Assembly (NCBI RefSeq): GCF_009720825.1
Contig: NZ_WNKY01000002.1
Location: 124,001-188,000, forward strand
Reading direction: 5' to 3'
Length of the DNA: 64,000 nucleotides
From: Duganella radicis
GTDB taxonomy: Bacteria; Pseudomonadota; Gammaproteobacteria; Burkholderiales; Burkholderiaceae_D
Part shown: positions 17,315 to 26,151 of the stretch, one piece after another
Layout: each line of letters opens with the position of its first letter
How positions within the stretch are numbered: position 1 is the stretch's first letter
Position numbers and translations under genes: made by a program
The notes under the pieces: generated by a model
Told to the model about the DNA's origin: nothing
Seen by the model: only the letters and a program-made list of their open reading frames with translations
Databases searched by the model: none

Positions 17315-19658
17315 CCCAGTCCGTGCGGCCATCCAGGAAGTAAGGCGACAACGGATGGCCGCTCTGCCCCGCCGGCATGTTGAAAATGCCCTGCTCTTCA
17401 TGACCTGGCGACACGGTCAGGCGTTCCGACTGGCCGAAGGTCGGGCCGGACACGCGCGGCATGTGCTGGTCGCCCGGCAGCATGTCCGGCGCCACTTTCA
17501 GGTACTTGCCCAGTACTGGAATCGCCGAGGCCATTGGATGCGCGCTGGCCGCCGTGTTGCGCTGGCCCCAGGTGGCGGCCGACAATGGCTGGCCATCCTT
17601 GGTCAGATCCTTGATCACCCGATCCATCGCCGCCACCTGCAAGGACTTCCAATCCGGATACTGCGGCGGCAGCCAGGCCGCCGGCTGCTGGTCCAGCAGA
17701 CGCGCCAGCACCACCGGCCAGCGCGAGCTCACCGAGGCCATGGTCGATTTTGGATCGATCTTCGCCAGTTCGCCGTTCGCGCTTTCATACATGATGTCGT
17801 ACACCGCGTACATGAAGCCGCGCGTGATGCGGTAGCCAACCGAGTCCACGTCCGCCTTGCCGCTCCAGCTATCCTTCAACAGTTTCAAGGCTTCGGCGCG
17901 CTGGGCGTTGCCGGCGACGGCCTTGGCGTCCAGCGCGGCGATGGCGCGCTCGCGCCATGTGGTCAGGAATACGGCGCGGTCATCGAGGCCGATGGCGTAG
18001 ACTTTTTTCACATCCGTTTTCGGGCCAAGCGCGGCCAGATCGTCGCGCACCTGATGCGTGCGGGCGCCGAGATCGAAGCCGCCGTCGCCGATCAGCTGCG
18101 CGCCGCCACCCGCCAGTTGGCGGCTGTTGGCGGTGCCAAGATGGCCGTGCTCCGGGTTCACCACTTTCGGATACTCTTCCGGCGACAGCCAGCCTTGCCA
18201 CACGCCGGCCGCGTCGTCGACGCTCATCGGATAAGTCGAGGCCAGGCCAGCTTGCGCGCGGCGCGGCAGCGGGCCGGCGATGGTCCAGCCGATATTGCCC
18301 TTATCGTCGCCGCCGACAAAATTCTGCGCCGGGATGCCCAGCGTCGGCGCAATCGCCAGCGCCTGTTCCAGCGTCTCGGCCATTTCCAGTTTGCCGGCGT
18401 TGAAATTGACCGCTCCTGGCAGATGGGCCGTCCAGTGCAGCGCATAGCTGCGGCCCTGCGTTTCGCGGATCGGGCCGAGCGAGGTTTCGCGCACCATCAG
18501 TTTGACGGCCGCCGCGCCTTTAATCAGGATGGTTTCTTCATGCACTACCGGCGTTTCCCATCCGGCTTGCGTACGCACCTGGTCCGGTTTGGAGGCGTCG
18601 GTTTCCAGCGCGATGAAGTCCATGTAATCGCCGTAGCTGTTGGTGAAGCCCCAGGCCACATGGCCGTTACTGCCGACCACCACGAACGGCGTGCCCGGCA
18701 AGGTCACGCCCACCATGCGGCGCTGGCCGCCCTTCCCGTCCGGGAATTGCAGCGCGGCGCGATACCAGGTGTTGGGCAGCTGGATGCCGAGGTGCATATC
18801 GTCGGCGACAATCGCGGCGCCGGTATCCGTGCGGCTGCCGGCGACGGCCCAGTTGTTGCTGCCCACGGTGTTGACGAATTCGGCGGCGGCCACCTTGGCC
18901 GGCGCCGGCGCGTCGGCCGCTTTCGGCTTGCCCCACCATGCCGGCGGCGCGGCCGGGATCACGGCATCAACGGCGGCGATGGTTTGCGCATCGAGCGGCG
19001 CATCCCATGGCGTGGACTCCGGCGCGAGGAAGGCGCGCTGCTCTTCGGTCGCGTGTTCCTTGAACCAGCCACGCGCCAGTTCGCGCGGTTCCTGACTACC
19101 TTGCAAATCGAAGTACATGGCCCAGATCACCAGCATGGTGTCGGATGGCGACCACGCGCGCGGCGGCAGGCCAACCAGCGCATATTCAAACGGCTTGGCA
19201 CTCAGGGCATTCAGGCCATCGTTGACGCCGGCGACGTAGCGGTCCAGCAGCGCGCGGTCGGCGGCCGGCATGGCCTTGATCGCCAGTTCGGCGCGGGCGC
19301 GGAAACGGTGCAGGCGATGTGACTTATCGAGCGGCAGCGCACGTTCGCCAAACAGCTCGGACAACTCGCCTGCCGCCACGCGGCGCAGCAAATCCATCTG
19401 GAAGAAGCGCTCCTGCGCGTGCACGAAGCCGGTGGCATACGCCACGTCGCCGCGACTGCCGCCGCTGATGACCGGCACACCGTGTTCATCGCGCGCCACG
19501 CTGGCCGTGGTTTCCAGTCCCACCGCCTGGCGTGAGCCTTCGAGCTGCGCCAGGCTGCCGCGCAAATACAGCCACGCCGCGGCAATCACCAACAACAGCA
19601 AGGCCACGGCAGCAATCAATATCCGCTTCGACCATACCAGCACTCCGTTTTTCCGCAT
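17250..19658 (-). CDS. Penicillin acylase family N-terminal nucleophile hydrolase
   Basis: 802 residues from the ATG at 19658. The longer frame to 19721 lacks a signal, while this start gives MRKNGVLVWSKRILIAAVALL, an N-terminal anchor or signal. An alpha-chain region follows (GDVAYATGFVHAQERFFQMDLLRR). The autocleavage junction is in NTVGSNNWAVAG, making Ser267 the new N-terminal nucleophile of the beta chain; Asn and Arg residues later in the chain complete the site. Members hydrolyse acyl amides: penicillins, cephalosporins, or N-acyl-homoserine lactones. The true substrate is not readable. It is convergent with and overlaps the acyltransferase gene. Confidence 0.92.
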   Translation of the reverse strand: MRKNGVLVWSKRILIAAVALLLLVIAAAWLYLRGSLAQLEGSRQAVGLETTASVARDEHGVPVISGGSRGDVAYATGFVHAQERFFQMDLLRRVAAGELSELFGERALPLDKSHRLHRFRARAELAIKAMPAADRALLDRYVAGVNDGLNALSAKPFEYALVGLPPRAWSPSDTMLVIWAMYFDLQGSQEPRELARGWFKEHATEEQRAFLAPESTPWDAPLDAQTIAAVDAVIPAAPPAWWGKPKAADAPAPAKVAAAEFVNTVGSNNWAVAGSRTDTGAAIVADDMHLGIQLPNTWYRAALQFPDGKGGQRRMVGVTLPGTPFVVVGSNGHVAWGFTNSYGDYMDFIALETDASKPDQVRTQAGWETPVVHEETILIKGAAAVKLMVRETSLGPIRETQGRSYALHWTAHLPGAVNFNAGKLEMAETLEQALAIAPTLGIPAQNFVGGDDKGNIGWTIAGPLPRRAQAGLASTYPMSVDDAAGVWQGWLSPEEYPKVVNPEHGHLGTANSRQLAGGGAQLIGDGGFDLGARTHQVRDDLAALGPKTDVKKVYAIGLDDRAVFLTTWRERAIAALDAKAVAGNAQRAEALKLLKDSWSGKADVDSVGYRITRGFMYAVYDIMYESANGELAKIDPKSTMASVSSRWPVVLARLLDQQPAAWLPPQYPDWKSLQVAAMDRVIKDLTKDGQPLSAATWGQRNTAASAHPMASAIPVLGKYLKVAPDMLPGDQHMPRVSGPTFGQSERLTVSPGHEEQGIFNMPAGQSGHPLSPYFLDGRTDWVTGRASPLLPGPARHTLTFVK

Positions 19659-19729
19659 ACCATCCCCGTGATAGAAAATCATTAAGTTGGCAATACTGCC
19701 AGAGAGACGGGGCGTGGGCAATCAACTGC

Positions 19730-20668
19730 TTACAGATCGAGCTCCCAGGTTTCGTTGACCATGTCCTTGCCGAAGGCATGTACCGGTTCTTCGTCCACCA
19801 GCACGTACCCCTTGTTCTGGTAAATGTGGCGTGCTTCCTTTTGCTGGTCGGTGGTCCACAGCCGCATCTTGCGGTAGCCGGCGGCGCGCGCAAAGCGGTG
19901 GCATTCGTCCACCAGCCGCGTGCCAAGGCCATAGCCGCGCGCCTGCTCTTCCACCAGCAGCAGACGCAGTTTGCCGACGCCCTCTTCGCCGCTGCGCGCC
20001 AGCGCAATGGAGCCGACCGGCTGGCCGTTCATTTCGGCGATCCAGCAGTGCTCCAGCGCCGGATCGAAGTCACGTTCGAAGTCGGCGCAAATCTGGCCGA
20101 CCAGCGTTTCGAAGCTGCGATCCCATCCCTGCTGGGTCGCGTAAATATCGCCGTGGCGGCGCGTGATCCACGCCATGTCGCCGGGACGGTGGGCGCGCAG
20201 CACAAACGGCTGGGCATATTTCAGGCCACTCTCCGCATCGAGCAGTTGGCGGATGGTGCGCATCGCGTCCAGCATGCGCAGTTGATCCGCCTCCTCGAAA
20301 CGCGACAGCATGTCGCCGACTTCCTCACGCGAGCGGCGGTCCAGCGGCTCGTAGACGGCGCGGCCGTGCTTCGTCAGATGCAGCAGCTTGGCGCGGCCGT
20401 CGGTGGGCGATGGCACTTTGCCGACCAGCCCCGCGCTTTCGAACTTGGCGATGATGCGGCTCAGGTAACCGCGATCCAGTCCCAGATCGCGGCATAGCGC
20501 GGCGGATGGCTGGTCGCCGTGGTGCGCCAGTTCGTACAGCACGCGCATTTCAGTCAACGTGAATTCACTGTGCAGCAGGCCCTCGCGCAGCACGCCGATC
20601 TGGCGGGTGAAAAATCGGTTGAACGAACGGACCGCCGCGACGCGGTCGTTGAAAACGGGGACAGGCAT
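19730..20668 (-). CDS. MarR-type regulator fused to GNAT acetyltransferase
   Basis: 312 residues. Residues about 5-145 form a MarR winged helix (LTEMRVLYELAHH, AALCRDLGLDRGYLSRII, wing SPTDGRAKLLHLT). Residues about 155-312 form a GNAT domain with the acetyl-CoA loop VEEQARGYGLGTRLVDEC. The start at 20668 follows GGAGTACCC; the frame is open further upstream without a start signal. Fusions of this kind are widespread and usually annotated as bifunctional. The acetylation target is unknown. The gene is divergent from the GAF protein gene at 20773 with 104 bp between, so it may control itself and that pair; the site was not identified. Confidence 0.9.
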   Translation of the reverse strand: MPVPVFNDRVAAVRSFNRFFTRQIGVLREGLLHSEFTLTEMRVLYELAHHGDQPSAALCRDLGLDRGYLSRIIAKFESAGLVGKVPSPTDGRAKLLHLTKHGRAVYEPLDRRSREEVGDMLSRFEEADQLRMLDAMRTIRQLLDAESGLKYAQPFVLRAHRPGDMAWITRRHGDIYATQQGWDRSFETLVGQICADFERDFDPALEHCWIAEMNGQPVGSIALARSGEEGVGKLRLLLVEEQARGYGLGTRLVDECHRFARAAGYRKMRLWTTDQQKEARHIYQNKGYVLVDEEPVHAFGKDMVNETWELDL

Positions 20669-20772
20669 GGGTACTCCGGCAAATTTGATGACTGAGTCAA
20701 CATTGTATCGCATTGCCGATAGTGTTAGAGTGGGAATAACACGACTACGCGGCCATCGCGCCGTCTCTTGCC

Positions 20773-21276
20773 ATGTTAGCTGCGCCGATACCCGATAACG
20801 ACAAGGAACGCCTCGCGGCCCTGCGCGCGATGCTGATCCTCGACACGCCACCAGAGGAACGTCTCGACAAGGTGGCGCAATTCGCGGCGCATGAATTCGA
20901 CGTGCCGATCGCGCTAATCTCGTTGATCGACGAAAACCGCCAGTGGTTCAAGGCACGTGTGGGGCTGGACGTGTGCGAGACCGGACGCGATGTGTCGTTC
21001 TGCGCCCACGCCATCCTGCAACCGGATATCTTTGTGCTCCCCGACTCGCGCGCCGACGAGCGTTTTGCCGATAACCCGCTGGTCACCGGGCCGCCGCACG
21101 TCATCTTCTATGCTGGCGCACCGCTGGCCATGCCGTCCGGTTACACGATCGGCACCCTGTGCCTGATCGACCACAAGCCGCGCCAGCTCGACGCCACCGA
21201 ACTGGCCATCCTGTCCTCGCTGCGCGATTTACTGGTAGAGGAATTGACCAACCCGGCGGAGGCGCCACATGGCTGA
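20773..21276 (+). CDS. Stand-alone GAF domain protein
   Basis: 167 residues, soluble, consisting of one GAF domain (residues about 25-160). It begins PDNDKERLAALRAMLILDTPPEERLD, the lead-in seen before many sensor GAF domains. PIALISLIDENRQWFKARVGL and TRDVSFCAHAI-like sequence (GRDVSFCAHAILQPD) follow. A YTIGTLCLID strand closes the fold. Such GAF domains commonly head kinases or cyclases; here no output domain is attached. The next gene overlaps it by 8 bp and encodes a degenerate receiver, so signal transfer between the two separate proteins is plausible. Ligand unknown. Confidence 0.85.
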   Translation: MLAAPIPDNDKERLAALRAMLILDTPPEERLDKVAQFAAHEFDVPIALISLIDENRQWFKARVGLDVCETGRDVSFCAHAILQPDIFVLPDSRADERFADNPLVTGPPHVIFYAGAPLAMPSGYTIGTLCLIDHKPRQLDATELAILSSLRDLLVEELTNPAEAPHG

Positions 21277-21694
21277 CGTGCCGCAGGGTCAACTCAACAT
21301 GCTGCTGGTGGAAGAGCAAAACCTGCTGCGCAAAACCGTCTCGCTGACGGCGCGCTCACTGGGGCTGGGCACGGTGCACGAGGCGGCCAACCTGCAAACC
21401 GCCGAGCGGCTGCTGCGCGAGCGGGCTTTTCAGGGCGCGGTGATATCCATCGACTGCGGCGTCAGCGGCGGCTGTCTTTACAACCTCACCCTGCTGGACA
21501 AAGTCCGCAACGGCCTGTCCGCCAGCCCGGCCACCATCCCGATCGCCGTCATGGTCGATCAAGCCACGACAGCGCTGATGCACGAGCTGCGCGAACGCCA
21601 GGTCAACCGCGTCATCCTCAAACCCTTCCGCGCCAAAATCCTGTTGGAAGCATTCGAGTCCTTCGGCGGCACGCCGCCACCGGCCCAAAGATAG
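21269..21694 (+). CDS. Degenerate receiver-domain protein
   Basis: 141 residues. The fold is that of a response-regulator receiver: NMLLVEEQNLLRK at strand 1, GAVISIDCG at strand 3, IPIAVMVDQ at strand 4 and VNRVILKPFRAKIL at strand 5. The acidic pair is Glu-Glu rather than Asp-Asp, the phosphoacceptor position retains Asp in SIDCG, and the Lys-Pro switch is kept. An unusual Gly/Cys-containing insertion (GVSGGCLYN) follows the Asp. No DNA-binding or enzymatic output is attached. It overlaps the GAF gene by 8 bp, indicating translational coupling. Confidence 0.7.
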   Translation: MADVPQGQLNMLLVEEQNLLRKTVSLTARSLGLGTVHEAANLQTAERLLRERAFQGAVISIDCGVSGGCLYNLTLLDKVRNGLSASPATIPIAVMVDQATTALMHELRERQVNRVILKPFRAKILLEAFESFGGTPPPAQR

Positions 21695-21764
21695 GCAACG
21701 CACGGACCCCGGCCACCTCCGCGCCTAGCATGAACATTTTCACGCCAGCGAACGGGGAGCCGAA

Positions 21765-22094
21765 ATGGATCAGATACCAGACATGCAGGACTGCATAGAC
21801 GCCTGCACCAACTGCCACCAGGCCTGCCTGGAGACAGCACTGCGCCACTGCCTGCAAATGGGCGGCAGACACGTCGCGCCGGAACACTTCCGCCTGATGA
21901 TGGACTGCGCCGCCATCTGCCAGGCATCAGCCAACCTGCAACTCAGCGGTTCGCCCTACAGCGCGCGGCTTTGCGCGCTATGCGCCGACATTTGCCATGA
22001 CTGCGCGCTCAGTTGCCGCGACCTGGACGAGATGGAAGAATGCGTCCGCGCCTGCGAAGCCTGCGAAAAAACCTGCCGCGAAATGGCGGCATAA
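21765..22094 (+). CDS. Cys-rich four-helix bundle protein (DUF326/Csp-like copper-binding)
   Basis: 109 residues with Cys spaced along helices: CIDACTNCHQACLETALRHC, then MDCAAIC, LCALCADICHDCALSC and a C-terminal CVRACEACEKTC. This is the pattern of DUF326 proteins and of the Csp copper-storage family, in which Cys residues line the core of a four-helix bundle and bind Cu(I). The protein has no signal peptide, so it would be cytoplasmic (Csp3-like). CGGGGAGCCGAA-type sequence before the ATG holds a GGGGAG ribosome site. It stands alone between the receiver gene and the convergent LysR gene. Confidence 0.85.
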   Translation: MDQIPDMQDCIDACTNCHQACLETALRHCLQMGGRHVAPEHFRLMMDCAAICQASANLQLSGSPYSARLCALCADICHDCALSCRDLDEMEECVRACEACEKTCREMAA

Positions 22095-22103
22095 ATAGCT
22101 GTT

Positions 22104-23042
22104 TTAGTAAATCTCGCGCGCCACTTCGCGCACGGATTTGAGCAGCAGTTCGGCGCCCGGGGACAGGATATGGCCATCCACGGTGATGATGCCGAAAGCA
22201 TCCATCCGGCACGGCAGTTCGATCGGCAAAATGTTGAGCACACCCTGCGATTCGTAGTACTTGGCCACCGCCACCGGCATCACGTTCAGCGCGTCGGTCT
22301 GCTGCAACAGCGGCTTAATCAGCAGCACGGCCGTGGTGTCGACCACATTGATCGGCACTTCCAGCCCGGCGCGGCGGAACATCAACTCGCAGCGTGCGCG
22401 CAGGATGGAGCCTTGCGGCGGCAAGATCCACGGCTGGTTGGCGATGTCGCGCAGTTGCAGGTTTTTGGACTTGAGCAGCGGATGCCCGGCGCGCACCACC
22501 GCGCACGCAGGTTCGTCGCCCAACTCCTCGTAGCTCAGGCCTTCGGCGCTTTCGCGCTCCGGAATGCGGCCGATCATGAAGTCCAGCCGGCCGCGTTGCA
22601 ACTGCTCCAGCAGCACGTTGGACTGCTCCATCTCGACGCCGATGCGCAACTTGGGCGCGGCCTGCTTGGTACGCGTGATGGCCTGCGGCAGCAGCGCGAT
22701 CCCCGGCGTCATGATGGTGCCGATGTCCACCTGCCCGGTCAGCCCGGCCTTGATGGCGACGATGTCCTCGTGCGCCAGCGAGAGGCTGGTCAGCGCCATG
22801 CGGGCGTGACGGATCATGGTTTCGCCGTAAATGGTCGGCTCCATGCCGCGCGGCAGCCGGTCGAACAGCTGCACGCCCAACATCTCCTCCAGATCCTTGA
22901 GCTGCTTGGACGCGGCGGGTTGCGTCATGTGCAGTTCTTCGGATGCACGGTGGATGTTGCGTTGTTCGTCCAGCGCGATCAGCAGCAGCAGCTGGCGCGT
23001 TTTCAGGCGCGCGCGCAGAAACCAGTTCGGGTTAGTATCCAT
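22104..23042 (-). CDS. LysR-family regulator, GbpR-like; proposed activator of the arabinose locus
   Basis: 312 residues. The N-terminal winged helix-turn-helix (about 14-75) contains LLLLIALDEQRNIHRASEEL and TQPAASKQLKDLEEMLG. The LysR substrate domain follows (about 100-305). The sequence resembles GbpR of Agrobacterium, which controls a galactose/arabinose ABC importer. It is the last gene of the minus-strand arabinose locus, 56 bp after a GH43 gene. A palindrome ATATCACGTTCGATAT lies 10 bp before its start codon. The same palindrome occurs at about -65 of three operon promoters upstream (28741, 42672, 48950). I infer that it activates those and represses itself, with a pentose or pathway intermediate as ligand. 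Confidence 0.88.
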   Translation of the reverse strand: MDTNPNWFLRARLKTRQLLLLIALDEQRNIHRASEELHMTQPAASKQLKDLEEMLGVQLFDRLPRGMEPTIYGETMIRHARMALTSLSLAHEDIVAIKAGLTGQVDIGTIMTPGIALLPQAITRTKQAAPKLRIGVEMEQSNVLLEQLQRGRLDFMIGRIPERESAEGLSYEELGDEPACAVVRAGHPLLKSKNLQLRDIANQPWILPPQGSILRARCELMFRRAGLEVPINVVDTTAVLLIKPLLQQTDALNVMPVAVAKYYESQGVLNILPIELPCRMDAFGIITVDGHILSPGAELLLKSVREVAREIY

Positions 23043-23051
23043 AGTTTGATG

Positions 23052-23067
23052 ATATCACGTTCGATAT
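23052..23067 (-). promoter_or_regulatory. Operator palindrome (ATATC-N6-GATAT) in the LysR leader
   Basis: ATATCACGTTCGATAT, 10-25 bp upstream of the LysR ATG at 23042. It has the same arms and spacing as the sites at 28791, 42722 and (one change) 49000. The close position suggests negative autoregulation. A further GATATC half-site lies at 23095-23100. Confidence 0.65.
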
Positions 23068-23098
23068 TGAATTCGTAACAATACCGTTGTTTTCGATA

Positions 23099-24055
23099 TC
23101 ACTTGCAAGCAGCACTCGGATTGGCCGCAGGGCCTTCCTTGGTCTGCTTGATAAACGGGATGGTGCCGTCGGCGTTGTACGCAAACTCCTCCACCGCTAC
23201 CGAACGACGATACTCGCCGCCACCCGGCAGTTTGGCGTTGTGGTAGAAGATGTAGTTCTTGCCGTTGAACGCAATGATGGCCTGGTGGATGGTCTTCACC
23301 TTGGCGTTCTTGGACATGATCACGCCCTGGTACTTCCATGGGCCGGTCGCGGTCGGGCCGGTCATGTACGCGGTCTCCTCAGGGAATTCACGGGAGTACG
23401 ACAGGTAGTACGTGCCGTTATGCTTGTGCAGGTAAGAGGCCTCGGTGAAGCGCTCCACGCCCACGGTGTGAACCGGGCCATCCAGTTCGGTCATGTTCGG
23501 CTTCAGCTTGGCCCACTTCAGCACCGAGTTGCCCCAGTAGAGGTAAGCCTGGCCATCGTCGTCCTGGAAGATCGCCGGATCGATATCGTCCCAGGCGATG
23601 TTGGTTTCCAGGGTCATGTCGTTGGTGACGAGCGCCGAACCGCGCGCATCCACGAACGGGCCTTCCGGCTTGTCGGAAACGGCGACGCCGATGGCGCGGC
23701 CCGGAATGGTGGCGTGATCGACGGTGGCGTAGAAGTAGTACTTGCCATCGCGCTTGGTGATGTCGGCAGCCCAGGCATCCACTTTGCCGATGGCCCACTT
23801 GAAGGCCGATGGCGCCAGCGGCGAGCCGCGGTCGGTCCAGTTCTTCATGTCGCAGCTGCTGTAGACGCGCCACTCCTTCATCACATAGTCCTTGTCGGTC
23901 GCCGTGGCCTGATCGTGGCCGACGTACAGGTACACGGTGCCGTTGTCGACCAGGGCCGCCGGATCGGCGGTGAACAGTTTAGGGAATAGCGGATTGGCCG
24001 CTTGCGCGGCGCAAGCCAGCAGGCTCGCCGCAGCGAACATCAGACTTTTTTTCAA
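23099..24055 (-). CDS. Secreted GH43 arabinan/arabinoside hydrolase
   Basis: 318 residues with a signal peptide (MKKSLMFAAASLLACAAQA). GH43 five-bladed propeller residues are visible: catalytic base Asp in LFTADPAAL, pKa-modulating Asp in WDDIDPAIFQDDDG and acid Glu in RFTEASYLHKH. Members act on alpha-L-arabinofuranosides or xylosides; the surrounding genes favour arabinan oligosaccharides. It is the last gene after the ABC importer genes, 21 bp from the second permease gene, so it is probably cotranscribed and works in the periplasm on what the outer-membrane receptor brings in. Confidence 0.88.
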   Translation of the reverse strand: MKKSLMFAAASLLACAAQAANPLFPKLFTADPAALVDNGTVYLYVGHDQATATDKDYVMKEWRVYSSCDMKNWTDRGSPLAPSAFKWAIGKVDAWAADITKRDGKYYFYATVDHATIPGRAIGVAVSDKPEGPFVDARGSALVTNDMTLETNIAWDDIDPAIFQDDDGQAYLYWGNSVLKWAKLKPNMTELDGPVHTVGVERFTEASYLHKHNGTYYLSYSREFPEETAYMTGPTATGPWKYQGVIMSKNAKVKTIHQAIIAFNGKNYIFYHNAKLPGGGEYRRSVAVEEFAYNADGTIPFIKQTKEGPAANPSAACK

Positions 24056-24076
24056 GGTAATCTCTCCAGTGTTTAA

Positions 24077-25063
24077 TTATTTTTTTGTTCCGCGCAGCGA
24101 CATCAAGCGCTGTACCACGCAGAAGATGAACAGCAAGCCGCCAATGACAATCTTGGTCCACCACGAGCTAAGCGTGCCATCGAAGGCGATCAGCGTCTGA
24201 ATGGAGCCCAGCACCAGCACGCCGGTCAGCGCACCGGCCACGTAGCCGTAGCCGCCACTCAGCAGCGTGCCGCCGATGACCACCGCCGCAATCGCATCCA
24301 GCTCGGTGCCCTGCGCATGCAGCCCGTAACCGGACAGCATGTAGAACGAGAACAGCACGCCGGCCAAGGCGGCGCAGAAGCCGCTGAAGGCGTAGATCAG
24401 CACCTTGGTGCGCGCCACGCGAAGGCCCATCATCAACGCCGATTGTTCGTTGCCGCCGATGGCGTAGATGGCGCGACCGAACGGGGTGCAGTGCGCAACG
24501 TAGATGGCGCCCGCCAGCGTGACCAGCGCGATCAGCGCGCCCGGCGAGATGAAGCAGTCGCCAATCGGCAGCTGCGTTTGCGACAGCGCGACGAAGAACG
24601 AGTCTTCGATGGTGATCGAGTTAATGCTGATCAGATAGCACAGACCGCGCGCCAGGAACATGCCGGCCAGCGTGACGATGAACGGTTGCAGTTTGAAGTA
24701 GTGGATCATCGCGCCCATGGCGGCGCCGAACACGGTGCCCACCGCCAGCGCGACGGCGATCACCAGCAGCGGGTTCCAGTGCCAGGTTTGCAGCATGTAG
24801 GCGCAGATCATGGTGGTCAGCGCCAGCACCGAGCCGACCGACAGGTCGATGCCGCCGGACAGGATGACGAAGCTCATGCCGACCGCGATCACCAGCAGGA
24901 AGGCGTTGTCGATCAGGAGGTTGAACATCACCTGTAGCGACAGGAAGCCCGGATAGGCGGCGCCGCCCGCGCCCAGCAGAACCGCCAGCAGCAGCACGGT
25001 GATCAGGGGCGTGAAGTATGGCGATGCGGCGATCGAAGGCCGTGGAAGATTCATGGTGCTCAT
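24077..25063 (-). CDS. Sugar ABC importer permease, YjfF-like
   Basis: 328 residues with 8-10 hydrophobic segments (BPD_transp_2 family). I chose the ATG at 25063, which overlaps the stop of the preceding permease gene as ATGA, rather than the ATG at 25105. FVILSGGIDLSVGSVLALTT and ATVVIGGTLLSGGYG-like sequence (IAAVVIGGTLLSGGYG) are the conserved cytoplasmic motifs of ribose/galactofuranose-type permeases. In E. coli, YtfT and YjfF together import galactofuranose; here arabinofuranose or L-arabinose is more likely given the locus. It forms a heterodimer with the product of 25060-26151. Confidence 0.9.
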   Translation of the reverse strand: MSTMNLPRPSIAASPYFTPLITVLLLAVLLGAGGAAYPGFLSLQVMFNLLIDNAFLLVIAVGMSFVILSGGIDLSVGSVLALTTMICAYMLQTWHWNPLLVIAVALAVGTVFGAAMGAMIHYFKLQPFIVTLAGMFLARGLCYLISINSITIEDSFFVALSQTQLPIGDCFISPGALIALVTLAGAIYVAHCTPFGRAIYAIGGNEQSALMMGLRVARTKVLIYAFSGFCAALAGVLFSFYMLSGYGLHAQGTELDAIAAVVIGGTLLSGGYGYVAGALTGVLVLGSIQTLIAFDGTLSSWWTKIVIGGLLFIFCVVQRLMSLRGTKK

Positions 25064-26151
25064 TGGGTCTTGCCTCCGCGGGCGCCAGGGAAAGCGCGGC
25101 GCCACATGGTTTTGAATTCCGCCGACTGCGACACGCAGATCACAAACACGACGACCGATTTGACCACCATGTTGACTTCCGGCGGCAGGCCGATGGAGTA
25201 GATGGTGTAGGTCAGCGTCTGGATGATCAGCGCGCCGATCACGCTGCCGGCCAGGCTGAATTTGCCGCCGGCCAGCGAGGTGCCGCCCAACGTGACGGCC
25301 AGGATGGCGTCCAGTTCCAGCAGCAGGCCGGCGTTGTTGGCGTCCGCGCTCTTGATGTTGGAGGTGATCATCAGACCGGCCACGCCGGCGCAGGCCGCAC
25401 AGAACACGTAGACGAAGAAGATCAGCGACGCGGTCTTCAAGCCAGCCAGCCGAGCGGCGACCGGGTTAATGCCGACCGACTGGATGAACAGGCCAAGCGC
25501 GGTTTTACGCAGCAGCAGCGCGGTGACGATGAACACGGCCGCCACGATGAACAGCGAGAACGGCAAGCCAAGCAGGTAGCCGCTGCCGAGGAAGAAGAAC
25601 GGTTGGTAGTAGACGGTGATGATCTGGCCATCGGTGAACAACTGCGCCAGGCCGCGCCCCGCCACCATCAGGATCAGGGTGGCGACGATGGGTTGCAGGC
25701 CCAGGCCTGCCACCAGCGCGCCATTCCACGCGCCGCACAGCAGCGCGGCCCCCATGGCGGCGGCCAGCGCCATCCACATCGGGGTGTTGGCCACGTATTC
25801 CGGCGTGCCGTTGTTCATGACCATGGTGCCGCCGATCAGCATCGCGGCCACGGTGCCGCTGATGGCGACGGTGGCGCCGACCGAGATGTCGATGCCGCGC
25901 GTGGCGATCACCAGCGTCATGCCGATGGCCGCCAGGATCAGCGGCGCGGCGCGGTTGGCGATGTCGATCAGGCTGCCGTACAGGTGGCCGTCCTTGATCT
26001 CAAGGTGAAAGAAGCCGGGGATCATGATCAAGTCGATCAACAGCAGGATCGCCAGCGCGGCCAGCGGACGGAATAGAGGGTGTTGCAGCATGGCGGTATT
26101 TCGCTTGGTTGTCGTTGCGTTGCCCAGCGGCGCGGCGGAGGCGTTATGCAT
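25060..26151 (-). CDS. Sugar ABC importer permease, YtfT-like
   Basis: 363 residues with about 9 hydrophobic segments. It carries MTLVIATRGIDISVGATVAI and LDAILAVTLGGTSLAGGKFS, the BPD_transp_2 signature motifs. The N-terminal ~20 residues (MHNASAAPLGNATTTKRNTA) are hydrophilic; a second ATG just before MLQHPLFRPL is a possible alternative start. It overlaps the ATPase gene by 8 bp and the next permease gene by 4 bp, consistent with coupled translation of one complex. Confidence 0.9.
   Translation of the reverse strand: MHNASAAPLGNATTTKRNTAMLQHPLFRPLAALAILLLIDLIMIPGFFHLEIKDGHLYGSLIDIANRAAPLILAAIGMTLVIATRGIDISVGATVAISGTVAAMLIGGTMVMNNGTPEYVANTPMWMALAAAMGAALLCGAWNGALVAGLGLQPIVATLILMVAGRGLAQLFTDGQIITVYYQPFFFLGSGYLLGLPFSLFIVAAVFIVTALLLRKTALGLFIQSVGINPVAARLAGLKTASLIFFVYVFCAACAGVAGLMITSNIKSADANNAGLLLELDAILAVTLGGTSLAGGKFSLAGSVIGALIIQTLTYTIYSIGLPPEVNMVVKSVVVFVICVSQSAEFKTMWRRAFPGARGGKTQ

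Noticed and set aside
17205-19322. 705-codon open frame on the plus strand
   Set aside because: It lies exactly opposite the penicillin acylase gene, is rich in His, Arg and Gln and has no domain. It is the usual antisense shadow in GC-rich DNA.
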